From: Triplophysa rosa
Taxonomy: Eukaryota; Chordata; Actinopteri; Cypriniformes; Nemacheilidae
Direction: 5' to 3'
Assembly (NCBI RefSeq): GCF_024868665.1
Contig: NC_079908.1
Span: 3,380,192 to 3,444,191, forward strand
Length of the DNA stretch: 64,000 nt
A program made the position numbers and the translations under genes. Under the pieces are notes generated by a model. The model saw only the letters and a program-made list of their open reading frames with translations, ran no database searches and was not told the origin of the DNA. Positions 13,001-25,513 of this stretch are shown here, one piece after another; positions within the stretch are counted from its first letter, which is position 1, and every line of letters starts with the position of its first letter.

Positions 13001-16000
13001 ATATTCAGATATACGGAACATTGAATAGACAACTTTCCTCGCTCGGCCTTTAAAGCTTTTAAAATGACTCACAGCATTTTGACTTCTTGCAATATCTACG
13101 GCCGTGAAATGTCAACAGGACTTTCTTTCTCTTGTGTACAGCATCAGCTTCATCTTCTTCAGTTCTCCTTTGCCTCTTCATTTTGTTCTCCACGGTCATT
13201 TTCAAGGTCATGTGGTATTCGGAATTCGCTTGAAGTTCTTCCATTTGCCTAGAGGAGAGACCGTTTTGTCATGAAAATGGTCTTTAATTTGAACGTTTTA
13301 TAATTCGCTCTTACTCGGTTTAGAAAACCTACCATTTTAGCACAGGATACTTCTCTAGAACTACTCTGACCTTTTCAAAATCGATAGATAAAATTTCACA
13401 GCAAGTCATCGTGCGCACTGTCAACATGGCAGGTTTTGCGAACAGAAATCCTGCCTGCCGGAACAAAAACAGAAAAAAAGTGAATAAAATGAAAACATGT
13501 AAACTTCAAATAAACAATACATAGCCGACCATTCAAACATTACTGTACCTCTCCAAAATACATCCTCTTCCGATAGCGACCAACAATTTCTGAAAGGTCG
13601 TCACTCAAAATCTACAAAAATATTTAGAGATTTCTCTCTCAGGCAATTGCTAACTCATCGGTTCATAAAATTTACTGCAAAGTATTGTTTTAATTAAGGC
13701 TTATGTTTAATAAAAACACAAATTAATTGGTATGCAAATGATGTCATTTCTTAAATTTAAATTCTGAACTGATTGACAGTCGTTTATCCTAAATATCCTA
13801 AATGTGTGCTCTCACTGAGCGTGTGTGTGTGTGCGTACTTGTCTGTGTACGTACGTGTGTGTGTGTGTGTTGTGTGTGTGTGCGTGCGCATCCGCGTGTG
13901 TGTGTGTCTCTGTGTCTGTGTGTGTTGGTGCGTGTGCGTGTTCTGTGTGTGGAGTGTTTTGTGTGTGGGTGTGTCTGTCTTCTGTGTTTTCAACCTTTTC
14001 TTGTTTTTGCAGGTACAACTTTGATTGTTTTGCTTGTAGTCAATGTGTCTCATGTGCAGCTGCTTTGTAACAATGAAAATTGTAAAAGCGCTATATAAAT
14101 AAAGTTGAGTTGAGTTGAGTAGTAGTCATGCTTTTAAATGTGTTCTGAAATGGTACCGGAGATTATATAATATTTAACGTGAACATTTTATGCTGACCTG
14201 ACACATTCCTCTCCGAATACAAAAGAGCTCTCTTGTGATAGTGTTACTGTACTGGACTATTTCTCCTTTAGGAAAGAAGTACATAGCTGAGATTGAAGCA
14301 AGTTCCTGTATGAATGAATGTCCCGCTTCTACAAAGTAAGGAATCTGTAGGAAAAAAGGAATCTTTGTGTTTCTTTTGAATCACCTCTCATTATAATTAA
14401 AATCGATCCTTTAGGTCTGTTACTTTCCCCATGCGTTAAAAGTGCTGTGATAAAGGCCCTCGCTTATAAGAACAATACGTCTTTTTCATATTTTTTTTTT
14501 ATTAGGGTTAAAGGAGATTATTCTTTAATAAGGTAAGTAATAAAGGAACCTTTGATAGAAGTTCTCCTCTTTCTGCCATGAGAACAGTCCTCTTAAGTTC
14601 AGCTGGCAAGTCCCGCATAATAAAGGGCCCTCTTGGGTACGCCTCACCTCTGAAAAAAAGAAAAGCAATATGGTTTCTCAAGTGTCCTGGTAAAATGAGA
14701 AATCAAGTAAGATCTTTGCACAGAGATTTTTTACACAAAACGATCAAGTTTTTGTTAGTGGGTGCATTGATAAGGCATTGGTTGTATTAAAGTCCCAGTG
14801 AGATTAAAAATGACAATGCCTATTTTTTCATGAAATATTGCAGTGTTTATTGTAAATAGTTTATCAATGTGGGTGATTCTCTTTTTAAAATTCGTCTGCC
14901 TTCATAATCTTTAGTGAAAATCTGAAAATCTCCTTTAATGACTATCCATCTTAGATGACGCATGTTAGACGGCTTGGGCAGAGCATCCGTTAATTCCTCC
15001 CCTTCAACTGTCAGTCTGCTGCCAGATCTATTTCAAAACGCAACGGCTGTTTTTATACATCCAATCAAATCGCAGAGTAAGACGAAAGCCACGCCCACTA
15101 TTTTTCTCATTCAAAATTCCATTTCACTTGGAAATGTGTCAAAATACTTTGGAAGTAAAAACAAATCGCACCTTCTGGTTCACAGGGACTTTAAGTATCA
15201 TACTGCCTCTCACTTAAAGGATTACAGTCATTCAATATTTGCAATGTGTCTGCCTGGGAATATAGCTACAGAAGCCACCTCTGCTGAGGTCACTTTATAA
15301 ACAGTACATATTTTTTAATTGTTCATTGATGGAAATACAAGACAAAATATAAGTCAGATTGAAGCTACAACCGTGACATAATACTGTATACATTTGCTGG
15401 AGAAAAGGAACAAGGTAAACATACTGGTATTTAGACCACAGATGTTTCATATATTCCATCACTCGGTTTTCTTGGGATACAGTGAGGTCGTGACGCTCCA
15501 TGAAGTGACGCATTGCCGAAAGAAGATTCTGGAAACTTACCCTGTGCAAAAAAATGTGTGTGAATTCATCACAATTACTGAAACATATTGCTACAGAAGT
15601 GTACGTGTACAAATGTAACTGAAACCGTTTGTAGTGAGCACAAGTAAAAAAAAAACGCTACATGAACCTTTTCTAGATGAAATCAGATTAAAATGATTGT
15701 CTGTGGTCAAAAATTCACCTCTTAGCATTTTCACCAGATATAGTGGCAATAATCTGGCTAATAATGTAGTTAAAGATCAGTAAGCCAGTAAGACCAACAA
15801 TTACAGCCAGCATTTGTTCTAATGGAGAACTAGGCAAAATGTCACCATATCCTGAAAAGAACAAAAAGAGTGTCATTATACTGCAAAACATACTTTTATC
15901 AATTTTGTAAACAACAAACAACAAGCCTGCCTAGAAGACATCGCAACTTGGATGAAAGAGCATCACCTCCAGCTGAACCCTGCCCAGTCAGAACTACTTG

Positions 16001-19000
16001 TGTTCCCGGCACGGTGCAACACGATATCAGCATCCAACTTGGCAAAACCACAATCACTCCTTCCAAAACAGCCAGGAACCTCAGAGTCATATTCAATGAA
16101 CAGCTGTCCTTCAATGATCACATTGCAAAGACAACGCGTTCATGCCGATATGCCTTATTCAACATTAGAAAGGTTAGACCCTATCTCACTGAGCATGTGG
16201 CACAACTCCTTGTCCAGGCCCTGGGAATCTCAAGGTTGGACTACTGCAATGCTCTCCTTGCTGGTCTTCCTGCAAAGGCTATCAAACCACTCCAGCTGGT
16301 TCAGAACGCAGCAGCACGCCTCGTCTTCCAAACAGCCCAAAAGGGCTCATGTGACACCCCTTTTCATCTCTCTCCACTGGCTACCAGTTGAAGACCGTAT
16401 CAGATTCAAGTCACTAATGCTTGCCTACAGGACTACCACTGGATCTGCACCGGCATACTTTCACACCCTCCTACACTCCTACACCCCATCAAGAACCCTG
16501 TGTTCAGCAAACCAGCGGCGTCTTGTATTGCCTTCTCATAAGGGCAGTAAACCGCTTTCCCGCTCATTCTCCTTCACAACTCCTTCCTGCTGGAACATTC
16601 TTCCTAACTCGGTCCGGTCAACCACATCTCTCACAACATTAAAAAAACTACTTAAAACCCATCTCTTCTGTGAATACTTGACAGACAAATGAAAAGAAAA
16701 ATGAAAAAAAAACACTAACCCTCTCTCTTTCTCTCAACAGGTAGTGGTCTAGCTTTTCTTGAAACTAGTAACTTTGTATTAGCACCTACTGTATTATTGC
16801 TCCTGTGTGACATATCACTTATTACTCCCTGAACTCTTTGTAAGTCGCTTTGGATAAAAGCGTCTGCTAAATGACTAAATGTAAATGTAACAATTTGTCT
16901 TTTTGACGTTTAGAGGTAGGAGTGGGATTTAATAGGACTATATAATATATTGTTAATTGTAATTTTCCTCCAGATTTAGCATATTACATATTACGCATTT
17001 TTATATTCGCTATTAAATGGGTAGGTTTAGGGTTTAGGTTTGGGGGTAGGTGAAGGGGTCTAAAAATATAAATAGCTTATCAATACAATTATTTAAACGC
17101 ACTGATACAAATATCTTAATGAGATACAAAATTTGTAAATATTTTATGTTTTTTTAGCTAAAAATGCGTAGCAATTTTTTACGTTGTAATACATTAACTT
17201 AACGTACAAATACCTACGTATAAACAATGAGATCAGGCTGCCATTTGAACCATCACAAATGCAAATATATACTGTAGATTACATTAATGACCCAGGCTGT
17301 GTTCAGACCAAACGCAAACTAAGCGATTTGCGTGAAGAAATTACATAAAGTCAATAGGAAGACGCAAATAGATGCAAACTCATGACGCGCGTTGAAAATT
17401 TTTGACTCCAGCGAGAAATTCCCATGAAGAGCTCATTGACACCTACTGTTCGTGTTTGGTGTAAACACAGCAGTACACTTGAATACAAAATTTATTTTAA
17501 ATATCGTATACTTTTACCTTCTCACTGACTGCACTTTATTAAAGTCTTCTTTAATTTCTGATTTATTCTGTTTTATACACATTTTAAAAACAATTTTATG
17601 ACTTTTTATTGTTATTTCAATTATTGTTACAGTCACTTGTATTCATTATGCATCTTTTTCTCATTGCAAATCATTTCTATGTAAAGACTTACTGTATAGG
17701 CTAATAGATTCAAAATCCCATAAATAGTTTCATCAAGAACTTACCTACACTTGTCATTATTGCAATTGTCCAATATGTAGCATATATATAGTGATACAAG
17801 TTATTCTGACTAGAATTAAGTCCAGCATTCCCTGCCCATGAATCCTCAAGACACCTTAAAAAAGAACAAGTCAACAAAATCTGTAAAACATGATCTACGA
17901 AATATAGAGCTATTTTCTTCTTTGAAATCTACGATAAAACAGAAATAAACTTACTTTACTTCAGAGCATGCTGAGAGGTACAAGACGCCAGCACAAAAGT
18001 GCACAAAGAAAGTGAGGAGAAAGATGCATTTTGCTGTCCTTTGTACAAACAGGTTCTTATATATGTCACTTTCCTTTTTGCAGAAATACAGATAAATCTG
18101 AAACCGTAAGATAACTGATGTGGTCAGGCATCAGGAATTCAACCAAAGTCATTTTAAATAAACTGATTCTACCATACCAACTATAAAAAACTGTTAAAAG
18201 GAGAAAACATTCTGTATATAATATAGCATGTGGCAAAAACAGTAAAATGTCTTACGTACCTTACGAAGCCAAATAAGTCTATTTGCTCTTAATGAGCCTA
18301 ACATTGTCCAATGTTTAGCACCAGTGTAGGCAAAAGAAATTAAATCCAGGGGTAAAATAGCAAGGACATCATAATACAGGTTCCGAGATCTTTGATATGC
18401 TTTAAATATCACTGATAAACTGATCACATATCCTAGCGGAAAAAGTCAAAGGAAGTTTAGGGTTCACTTCTATCGATAAGAGTAGTTCATTCTTTCAGAT
18501 TTCATGTTCCTGTACGATGCTGCTGATCATAAAACTCTATAAAGAAGACGTCAGAGACAAAACAAAGCCAGACATCTGTCATTTTACCATCTTCAGTTAG
18601 AACTTCAGTCCGAAGAGTCACGAGTATGTCAAACGCAGCAGCGATATCAATCAGAGCACCGACTGCGAGGTAAAGTGCACCCCAGCTTTCACTGTAAAGT
18701 CCTGCATAGATGATGACAAAAAACACGGTTATAAAACATTCAGTTCTGGTCCTTCTAAGCCGTTATAAAATACCTGATTTGTAACTGCTGACAGCATTAC
18801 ATTAAACATCTTATGGGGCTTATCGCTTTATTACACAAATCGCTGAAATGGTCATTTCATGGAAATGTGTGCCTGTATATTTTACATAGAAAATGGTGCT
18901 CTACCCATATTTCTAGCTAATAAGAAATCACTTCATTTTATGATTATTTTCAATGATTAATAACAGATTAAACTGTTTATTCTTTTGTTAGTGAACTATG

Positions 19001-22000
19001 AACTTACATACCCATAGTGTATGTATTGTTGGTGAAAAACAGCACCCAGGTCTCCAGAAAAACCGAAAGAGTGATGCAGAAGAAAAAGAAGATCTCCCAC
19101 TTTTTGGCAAAAGCCTGATCAGGGTGAATAGTTCTCTTCCAAAAAGACTAATGAAACAAACACAGCCAAACATTCAACAGCATTAACTGATATAAATGCT
19201 GAGGTATAAAACACATATATCAAGCTTACAAAACAGGTTTTTAGAATCAATGTGATGCTTTTTCTCACCTTGGTATTTTTGCTTCTTAAATATGATTTAA
19301 TCCGACTATGCTGGTTTGAAAGACTGTCCATGAACGATCTGAAAATCCTCTTATCCTTTGCCTACAACACAGGTCTACAATCATGCTTAGAAATGGTCAC
19401 GTTTGACTTTGAATTTGATACTGAAACTGGTCAAAGGACCACTCTCGTCTGTTACTATATCCTTTGGCTGTTTCTAAACCAGCTAAAACAAGGTTTACAT
19501 TCATTCAAAAAAATTAAATCAAACTATTAGCGACTTACCTGAAGGTTGACGCTCAGGTCTTTTTGAAATACTACATTTTGTGGACGCAAAGCAAGTCCGT
19601 ATGCAAACGCTTCTCGTAGCGGATACGTGAAATTTTCAAGACGCTCATTTATAGCTTTGCCAATCTTAACACCGGCTTTAAAAAAAAATGATGTGAAACT
19701 CTATTAGTGACAAATTCATGATCAGTAATAAAAGTTCAAAATTGTAATGTTCCTACTTTCAGGGTAGTCAGCAAAGAGAGAAAGCAAATCTTTTCGTTCC
19801 AAAACAGAAATTTCACTCAATGTCAATGCACATATGGTAGCATTTCTGGGAATGCTGTACAGCAAATGAGCCTAAAACAACAAATGAATGAGGTTAAACT
19901 GTGCAGTTGGAAAGAAAGCTTTTAAAATAATTGATGTATGAGGAAAGTGGTCTATACTGTCCTAGGATAATAAATGTCTAGTAAGTTAATCATTTAAAGG
20001 TCATACGTTACCTCTCCAAACAATAAACCAGGCAGTAGAGTGGCAATCCTATCACCAGGATCTTCTCCATAAATCTCAAATGAAACCATTTAAATTACAT
20101 TTAAACAGTCGATATTATGAATTTGTTAGCTAGTGTAATACAAAGTTACTCGTGAATGTGCTTTTGGTTGTGTTGGTCATTTATGTTAGGCATACCTGCA
20201 CAAGTCCATGTTTAATGTAATACAGATTTGGATAAACTTCTCCAATTTCAGCCAGAATTTGTCCAGGGCTGTATGTGTAGGTGTTACATTTCAACGACAA
20301 TGCCCTTTTAAACCCACTTTCGGTTTCTCTGAATAACTTAGCCTTGAAAGATCAATAACAATTGCTTTTATTACTTTACCTATGTGCTAAACGCTGTTTA
20401 GGCTTAAGAAATTATAAGATGACTTACTTTTTCTATCAGAGGTTTATAATAACAACTCAGAACATCCGAATGCAGCACAAACGGGAGATCATCCATCAGT
20501 CCTGCAATGACCCGGCCCTTCTGATGCGTCCATAGACCATAATAATACGCGTGAACCCACGTCTGGATGTCCTCTGGTAATCCCATATGTTTCTTCAATA
20601 AGTAGGGAAGACAACTATTAGCAGGAATGACGTAAGGTGAACTAAAATCTTACAATCTTGTTTTACAAACCACATAATGATGAACAGTTTCCATTCTGTG
20701 GTAGAATTTTCCTCTTTGTGCATCCATGTTGCTTATCAATGAGCTCATATTGGTCATGATGATTCCAAAGGAAAGCAGTCCAAGAACCATCACAAATGAT
20801 GCAGCAGTGACCTCTTCCAAATATGTAGCATGCACATCCCCAAATCTGTTCAATATAGCACGAATGAGCGAACAGCAACTATGAAATTAATATTTTTACG
20901 ACAAACATCAAATATTTAACTCATCTGATGATATGTCTGAAAATTCATGGGATTTGTAAACATAAAGACACACTTTCACAGTTAGGCCTGATATTACCTA
21001 AACATAATTTTTTAAGTTGGGTGGACTTCAGTCTCTGTTTGTTGAGTCAACTCAACAAACGTGCTTGTGATAGGTTGCCTTATTATTTTAAGTTGACTCA
21101 TCAATTTTTTTACAGTGTATAAATAGACTGCTATAGAGCATACATCTGAAATCGCATGTGTTTCATGTTATCATCACGGTTATGATGTATGCTGAAAATG
21201 CAACAACTTCGACATGCTTTTACTTCACTCACCCTATGGCACAAAGTGTGATAGCTGCCCAGTACAATGATGCAGTATAGTACTCCACATCTGAGATTCT
21301 TGTCACATTGGTAGAAACTGTAAGAAAAACAGTCTTTATTATTATCCATCATAAGAGAGAAAGTAGACATCAATGTAGTAGTGCAAACTGTTATCATATC
21401 AAAAGGTTAATTCCACATGTAAACTTATCAACTGTACATAAACAAGATTTTTACTAATTCTAGGCAAAGGGTGAAGGGTGCTAAAACAAAGTAGCTTTGA
21501 TTCCCAGTTCCCTTTGTTTAATTCTATAGATTTATAAGACACATACAATAATTAAATGACCATAAATCGTTTGAAAAGTAGCAAAAGTACAAGTATCTTC
21601 TGTACACGAAAGGATATTAAAATTTACATGGAAACACCAACATATTTACAAAGGACTCCCTTTAAGGATTTCATATCACTGTTGTGATGTTGTTTTCCGT
21701 CATGCCATCAAATTCTGCTGTCTTTCGACGTGTTTTTGTTGTTCTGCTCTCTTAAGTGCAATTGGTTTTTTGTCGTTAGGGAAAACTTACAGTCTGGTAG
21801 CAGCTGCAACCAACTCATTTTGAAGCAATGCCTTGGATGACCTTCAGAAGTTCCAATACATGCTTGTCGAAACCTGACAAGTCACAAGATCCCATTTACT
21901 TGTCTTTTTTATAGCAAACCACTAATATTATTGTGTTGTCTTAAACATTTTGCACTGAAAATGAAATACTCTATGGAGAATGTGAAGCTGACGTCATGGC

Positions 22001-23424
22001 CTATGTTGCATGTTGCAGTGGCACCGCCATCTTGGGAGGATCATACTCCACTACTATTATTGTTTTGATATGTACCGGAGAGATCGAAAGTGAAAGAACC
22101 ATGCTTTTCCTAAACGACTCTGCATAATGCTATTACAGTTTTTAACACAGCAAGACTGACCTACCATAGTTATATCTCCTTATCAAACAAGAAAAACAAA
22201 ACGCTGCATTGAACGCACTAGCAGCGATCCTGCCAAGGTGGCGTAATATTCAACACGAAAGTCACGTAGCTTCACATTCTCTATTTGTGATAAGAAGTTA
22301 AGACCTTTTTTATGAACAGACCCTTTTAGAGCGTACAGAGACTCACCAAATGCATGCAGATGTTTGAAAACACAGGATGCCAATGGAGAAACAATGAAGA
22401 GCTGTAACATAAACTTTGTTGATGTCTGGCTCCCTGTTGAATGAGGCTACAAACATAACAACTCTTTGACAACTTAATCAGTATACATAAACTGAACATG
22501 TATTATCAAAGTATATATTTGAGAATCTATATGAAGTAAGCAAGACTTACATATTAAACCAAACAACCTGAACACTCTCAGACATCTATTTGCTTGCATG
22601 AACGTCAGGTCAGAGAAGGCCATTTTCAATGTTTCGAGTGGCAAAACAGACAAGAAGTCCAACAAAAACCAAGTCTGAAAGTATTTTTTGCGGACCCTCT
22701 TGGGGTCTATTATGACCACCCCATGATCTTCGTGTCCAATGTAGAAGCGCGAGATGATGTTTAAGATGAAGCTCACATCAAGACAGTATCTTATGAAGAT
22801 GATCCCTTGGACGGTCGAGTTAAAAAACAGCTGTAAAATAAATAAATGGGACGTATGAGCAAACTCGTTTCTTAGTTCGCTCATCTTTTGAGTTTGGTAC
22901 CTGTTGGCTATATGTGGATGTCTTAAAAATATAGGTAACTGAACCTTTTAAATATTCAGAAATTAAGATTTTTCTTTTTATCTGAAGCTTTGATTTGACT
23001 ATAAATTTACGTTGTTAACAGTATATTAAGCATAAATATTATATTAAGGAGTCTAGTTATAGTTATTATTGTGGGTCAGCAGGAAAAGCTCATCAGCTTT
23101 TGCATGAATGTGACACAGTGACATTAAAACAGTGACACCTGCTGGCTGGATAAGGTACTGTTTAACAGCACAACCTAACCTACCCGTGCCACGAAAACTT
23201 TTTAAAAGTCATATACGTTTCTTATCTGTGTGGAGTGAAAAGTTATAATCTTCAAAAAAGTCAGGGGCTTTTGGGAAAAAATATCTTACCTCATACAGAC
23301 ACAGCGTTACAGCTGCCAAGCACGTTAAAGAAATGAACACATTCCACACTCTGACAATGTGCTGCTTCGGAGAATATACTTCAGACACCTCATCATCCTG
23401 CTTGCTCTCGTTTGTGTCTTCCAT
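4388..23424 (-). CDS. cngk: CNGK-type four-repeat cyclic-nucleotide-binding K+ channel, complete
   Basis: Forty-one coding exons, listed under the four repeat entries, join in one frame with matching phases: 6249 bases, 2082 residues, ATG at 23422-23424 and TAG at 4388-4390. An in-frame TAA upstream of the ATG supports the start. The protein is four homologous channel repeats in tandem, each with S1-S6, a K+ filter (GFGD or GYGD), a C-linker and a CNBD. Only CNGK channels (sea urchin and fish sperm, and other invertebrates) have this plan, and the length is near the sea urchin protein's. In zebrafish sperm CNGK is a K+-selective channel reported to be gated by protons rather than cGMP; it hyperpolarises the flagellar membrane and so controls Ca2+ entry. 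Mammals lack it. The filter and CNBD of each repeat differ. Introns hold an L2 LINE, MITEs and a SINE-like element. Confidence is high for the family and for most exon borders. Confidence 0.93.
5261..5590. mobile_element. TTAA-flanked MITE, copy 1
   Basis: Termini AGGGATACTTC and its inverted counterpart GTATCCCTTT, with TTAA at the left edge (5257-5260), degraded to TTAC at the right. Inside are the CATCATTTACTC and GAACACAGA motifs shared by the other copies in this window. Non-coding and imperfectly palindromic. Its left edge is 23 bases from the splice acceptor of cngk exon 39. Confidence 0.75.
7292..8817. mobile_element. Composite non-autonomous DNA element in cngk intron 33
   Basis: The ends are inverted copies of a TGTCCCAATTCG-type terminus (GCATCCCAATCCGAG at the left, CGAATTGGGACACAGC at the right). 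Two smaller elements lie inside: an imperfect palindrome at about 7577-7723 with ends GGATAATGTACA, and the TTAA-flanked element at 8084-8610. No transposase frame is left. hAT-like is a guess from the terminal style. Confidence 0.5.
8084..8610. mobile_element. TTAA-flanked MITE, second family
   Basis: Terminal inverted repeats AGGGGTCATGA and TATGACCCCTT with perfect TTAA duplications at 8080-8083 and 8611-8614. Target choice of TTAA points to Kolobok or piggyBac mobilisation. It is nested inside the 7292-8817 element. Confidence 0.7.
9087..9417. mobile_element. TTAA-flanked MITE, copy 2
   Basis: Same family as 5261-5590, with TTAA at 9083-9086 and 9418-9421. Ends AGGGCTACTTC and GAACTATCCCT. 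It sits between cngk exons 32 and 33, 43 bases upstream of the exon 33 acceptor in gene orientation. Confidence 0.8.
10004..10124. repeat. Perfect 37-bp inverted repeat (hairpin)
   Basis: Arms 10004-10040 and 10088-10124 are exact reverse complements (GTCAATATTAGACTGATAGT and onward), separated by 47 bases. It lies in cngk intron 30 and begins 16 bases upstream of the exon 31 acceptor in gene orientation. Perfect arms suggest a young insertion or active homogenisation. Confidence 0.9.
13817..14122 (+). repeat. SINE-like repeat with GT-rich head, copy A
   Basis: A GT-rich microsatellite (about 13820-13978) runs into a unique body with CAGCTGCTTTGTAACAATG and AGCGCTATATAAATAAAG and ends in a (TTGAG)n tail. 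A near-identical inverted copy is at 48001-48246. The tail repeats and lack of coding sequence suggest a non-LTR-mobilised element. The frames across the GT tract are meaningless. Confidence 0.7.
15905..16893 (+). mobile_element. 5'-truncated L2-type LINE, reverse transcriptase C-terminal part
   Basis: Antisense to cngk, in intron 16. Frames 15952-16692 and 15870-16391 together give an RT C-terminal region: HHLQLNPAQSELLVF, then SRLDYCNALLAGLP and QNAAARLVFQ, then SLHWLPVEDRIRFK and on to the stop at 16692. Two frameshifts (near 16010 and 16330) break it, so it is dead. The 3' end has the L2-type tail GTCGCTTTGGATAAAAGCGT at 16842. Its 5' truncated end is about 54 bases from cngk exon 17. Confidence 0.85.
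19539..23424 (-). other. cngk: cngk repeat I (residues about 1-495)
   Basis: Exons 1-11: 23290-23424, 22551-22830, 22347-22446, 21791-21873, 21233-21317, 20671-20845, 20428-20592, 20196-20342, 20012-20074, 19757-19871, 19539-19675. S1 is in exon 1, S2-S4 in exon 2 (S4 with CLRVFRLF), S5 in exon 3, turret in exon 4. The pore is split between exons 5 and 6: TLCAIG, then FGD, so the filter reads AIGFGD with Ala at the usual Thr. Exon 7 is the C-linker; exons 8-10 form the CNBD. The phosphate-binding cassette keeps FGE and the key Arg (FGE at about 409, then IPRNAT), so this CNBD could in principle still bind cyclic nucleotide. Confidence 0.88.
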
Positions 23425-24184
23425 TTTTTCCAATTCTCGATAAATCCAAATTGTTTAAGATCTCTGAAACCCAATAAGACTTGATTGTAGCAACAACAAC
23501 AAAAAAACATTAGTTAAACATTAGATAAGTAGCCTACTCGTCTCAGCCACAGTCAGTTAAATTCGACAAATTTAACAAATAGGCTACTAGTTTACAAACT
23601 TTCACAATCAAAATATTTAACAGTTCTATCTACAGTTTTCTCTAACGTTATATGCTGTGTAAGCTTTAAAACGTCGACTCTTCATATCTTGTGCTGAAGA
23701 AACCGTTACATCTGTTGCCATGGTGTTGAGAAAGGTGCTCGAGCCCACAAGTTTCGAAAAAGATGTAATACATATTTCGTAGCACGAAAATAAACATATG
23801 CACCCACCTGACTGATTTATTAGTGTATACAATGCATTTTGTGTAATCATGTTTTATTACAAATTTTAAAAAAATGAACAAAAGTTTATTACGGCTGTTT
23901 TTTTACAACAACAAAAAACCCACAACCTGCTATTAAATCATGAGTAATTTGCTATTGAGGGTATAATCATTTTTACGTTTCGTAAAAACCATTAAATTGC
24001 CAACTCCGTGCTACCTTTACCTATAAATGAAAGGTATTACTATAAAAGCAATGGATTACAATATTCTTGTTAAATCCCTCCTTAAATAAAACAATTTTAC
24101 AAAACGCAAATGTCTAAGTGTGGCATACACAACAATAAAGTCCACATAAAACAGAAAATTAGAAACACATAGCCTGTGGCAAAC
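23425..24184. other. cngk 5' flank
   Basis: Should hold the channel's 5' UTR and promoter. I see no TATA box close to the start codon and no clear GC box; the DNA is AT-rich. No other gene is supported. Confidence 0.4.
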
Positions 24185-24653
24185 GAGAAGGGGGAGTCTG
24201 CAGACATGGAGCAGGCAGTTTTACGCCCCAAGCAGTTTTGCGACCCAGGCAGTTTTACGCCCCTGTTTTTACTTATTTGTCCAGTAGGGGGCACTGTACA
24301 TTAAGAACCACCAGAACAGACCTAAGAACAGATAACTTCATCGTCCATCACGAGTTATGGTAAATAAACGTTTTCAGGCAATCGTACAACATGTATAGTT
24401 TTAAATGATTCATTGATATCGATATGAATTCATTTCAACATCTAAAAAGATATGTACGGTATGTGTAATTTATACTCAAGACAATAAAATGTATACTTAT
24501 TGACCAGGACCAGGTCGATGTTCTGTCTGGATCAACCTAGTGTATGCTTACTCGATATCTCTTACTCGTTTTCATAATTATTTTCTTTTTCATTTTATTT
24601 TGTTGTCTGTCTCTAGCCTATGTGATGGCCTTTTCTGGTATCATATTCTTCTG

Positions 24654-24852
24654 CCCTTACGAAAATTGACCATGGTTTTACTACAGTTAAAACCCAAAAA
24701 TCATGGTTACTGTAGTAAAACAATGGTTATCACAAAATAACCATGGTTTTGAAAACCATGTTTTTGTAAAAACCACAGTAATCAATGCACCAAAAAACCA
24801 TGGTTACTACACTTGTACCACAAAAAAAAAACATGGTTTATTTTCGTAAGGG
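24654..24852. mobile_element. 199-bp palindromic MITE
   Basis: Ends CCCTTACGAAAAT and ATTTTCGTAAGGG are inverted repeats; the interior is rich in ACCATGGTT and TACTACA motifs repeated on both strands. A partial relative is at about 26650-26750. Both lie inside the larger 24190-26955 element. Confidence 0.7.
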
Positions 24853-25513
24853 TGACCCTGTTTACTTGCATTAATACATAGCGTTACTACAGTAGGCTTA
24901 TATGTAAACCATTTCAATTTAGCTGCACACGTACTTAAGTTATTTATTATTTTAAGTTGTTACAACTTCCTACAAAATGGAGAGCCCCATATTCAAAACT
25001 AACAATTAATCACAGGTGAGAACATCACAGTCAACATAATAATTAGCCAGCAAACAATTTTCTTAAATGTGCATTAATAAAACAAAAAAATCAATAATCC
25101 AGCACCAACAACCACAAACATGTTCAAACTCAAATTGAAAACTTTATTCCCATATGGAATAAAATAAATGATCATATTATGTAATGTACATATAAAATAC
25201 ATTTTTGTTAAAATAGCTTAATGAACCTGATTAAAATGTACGTGCTCCTAATGTGGGTTTTATCATGTTTGTGATTGTTAGTGCTCAATTAATCGTGTAT
25301 CTTGTTTTCTTAATAGCAATTGTTGGCTGGCTAATGAGGCCTATTATGTTGTGATGTTATTGATCTCATCTGTAATAATACATGGAAATAATAAAAATGT
25401 GTTCAAAAATGCATTTTACATATTTACTGAACTTTTAACTAATAGCTTGTCTAATAAATACATAAATGACTTACAGAGACATATGTGGCAATGTTTTAAT
25501 GACATTCTCAATT

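Larger units (their letters stand above)
12828..19147 (-). other. cngk: cngk repeat II (residues about 496-1043)
   Basis: Exons 12-24: 19012-19147, 18588-18701, 18260-18432, 17955-18097, 17745-17854, 15719-15851, 15425-15541, 14550-14649, 14198-14344, 13549-13611, 13333-13454, 13073-13248, 12828-12936. S1 exon 12, S2 exon 13, S3-S4 exon 14 (LRANRLIWLRK), S5 exon 15, pore helix exon 16 and filter SVGYGD across exons 16/17, at about residue 719. C-linker in exons 18-19, CNBD in exons 20-22. The cassette keeps FGE, but the cyclic-nucleotide phosphate-binding Arg position is Ala (KPAMLT), so binding is doubtful. Exons 23-24 are a charged linker (MKRQRRTEEDEAD) that looks cytosolic. Exon 15 uses the second of two nearby GTAA donors; only that one keeps the frame. 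Confidence 0.88.

Noticed and set aside
13773..14098. Cys/Val-rich frames on both strands over the GT tract, and the same at 48021-48335
   Set aside because: Pure microsatellite translation; composition explains the open frames.
22183..22410. 75-codon minus-strand frame in cngk
   Set aside because: It is read from a different frame of exon 3 and the adjoining intron; the S5 frame with acceptor at 22447 fits the protein and phases.
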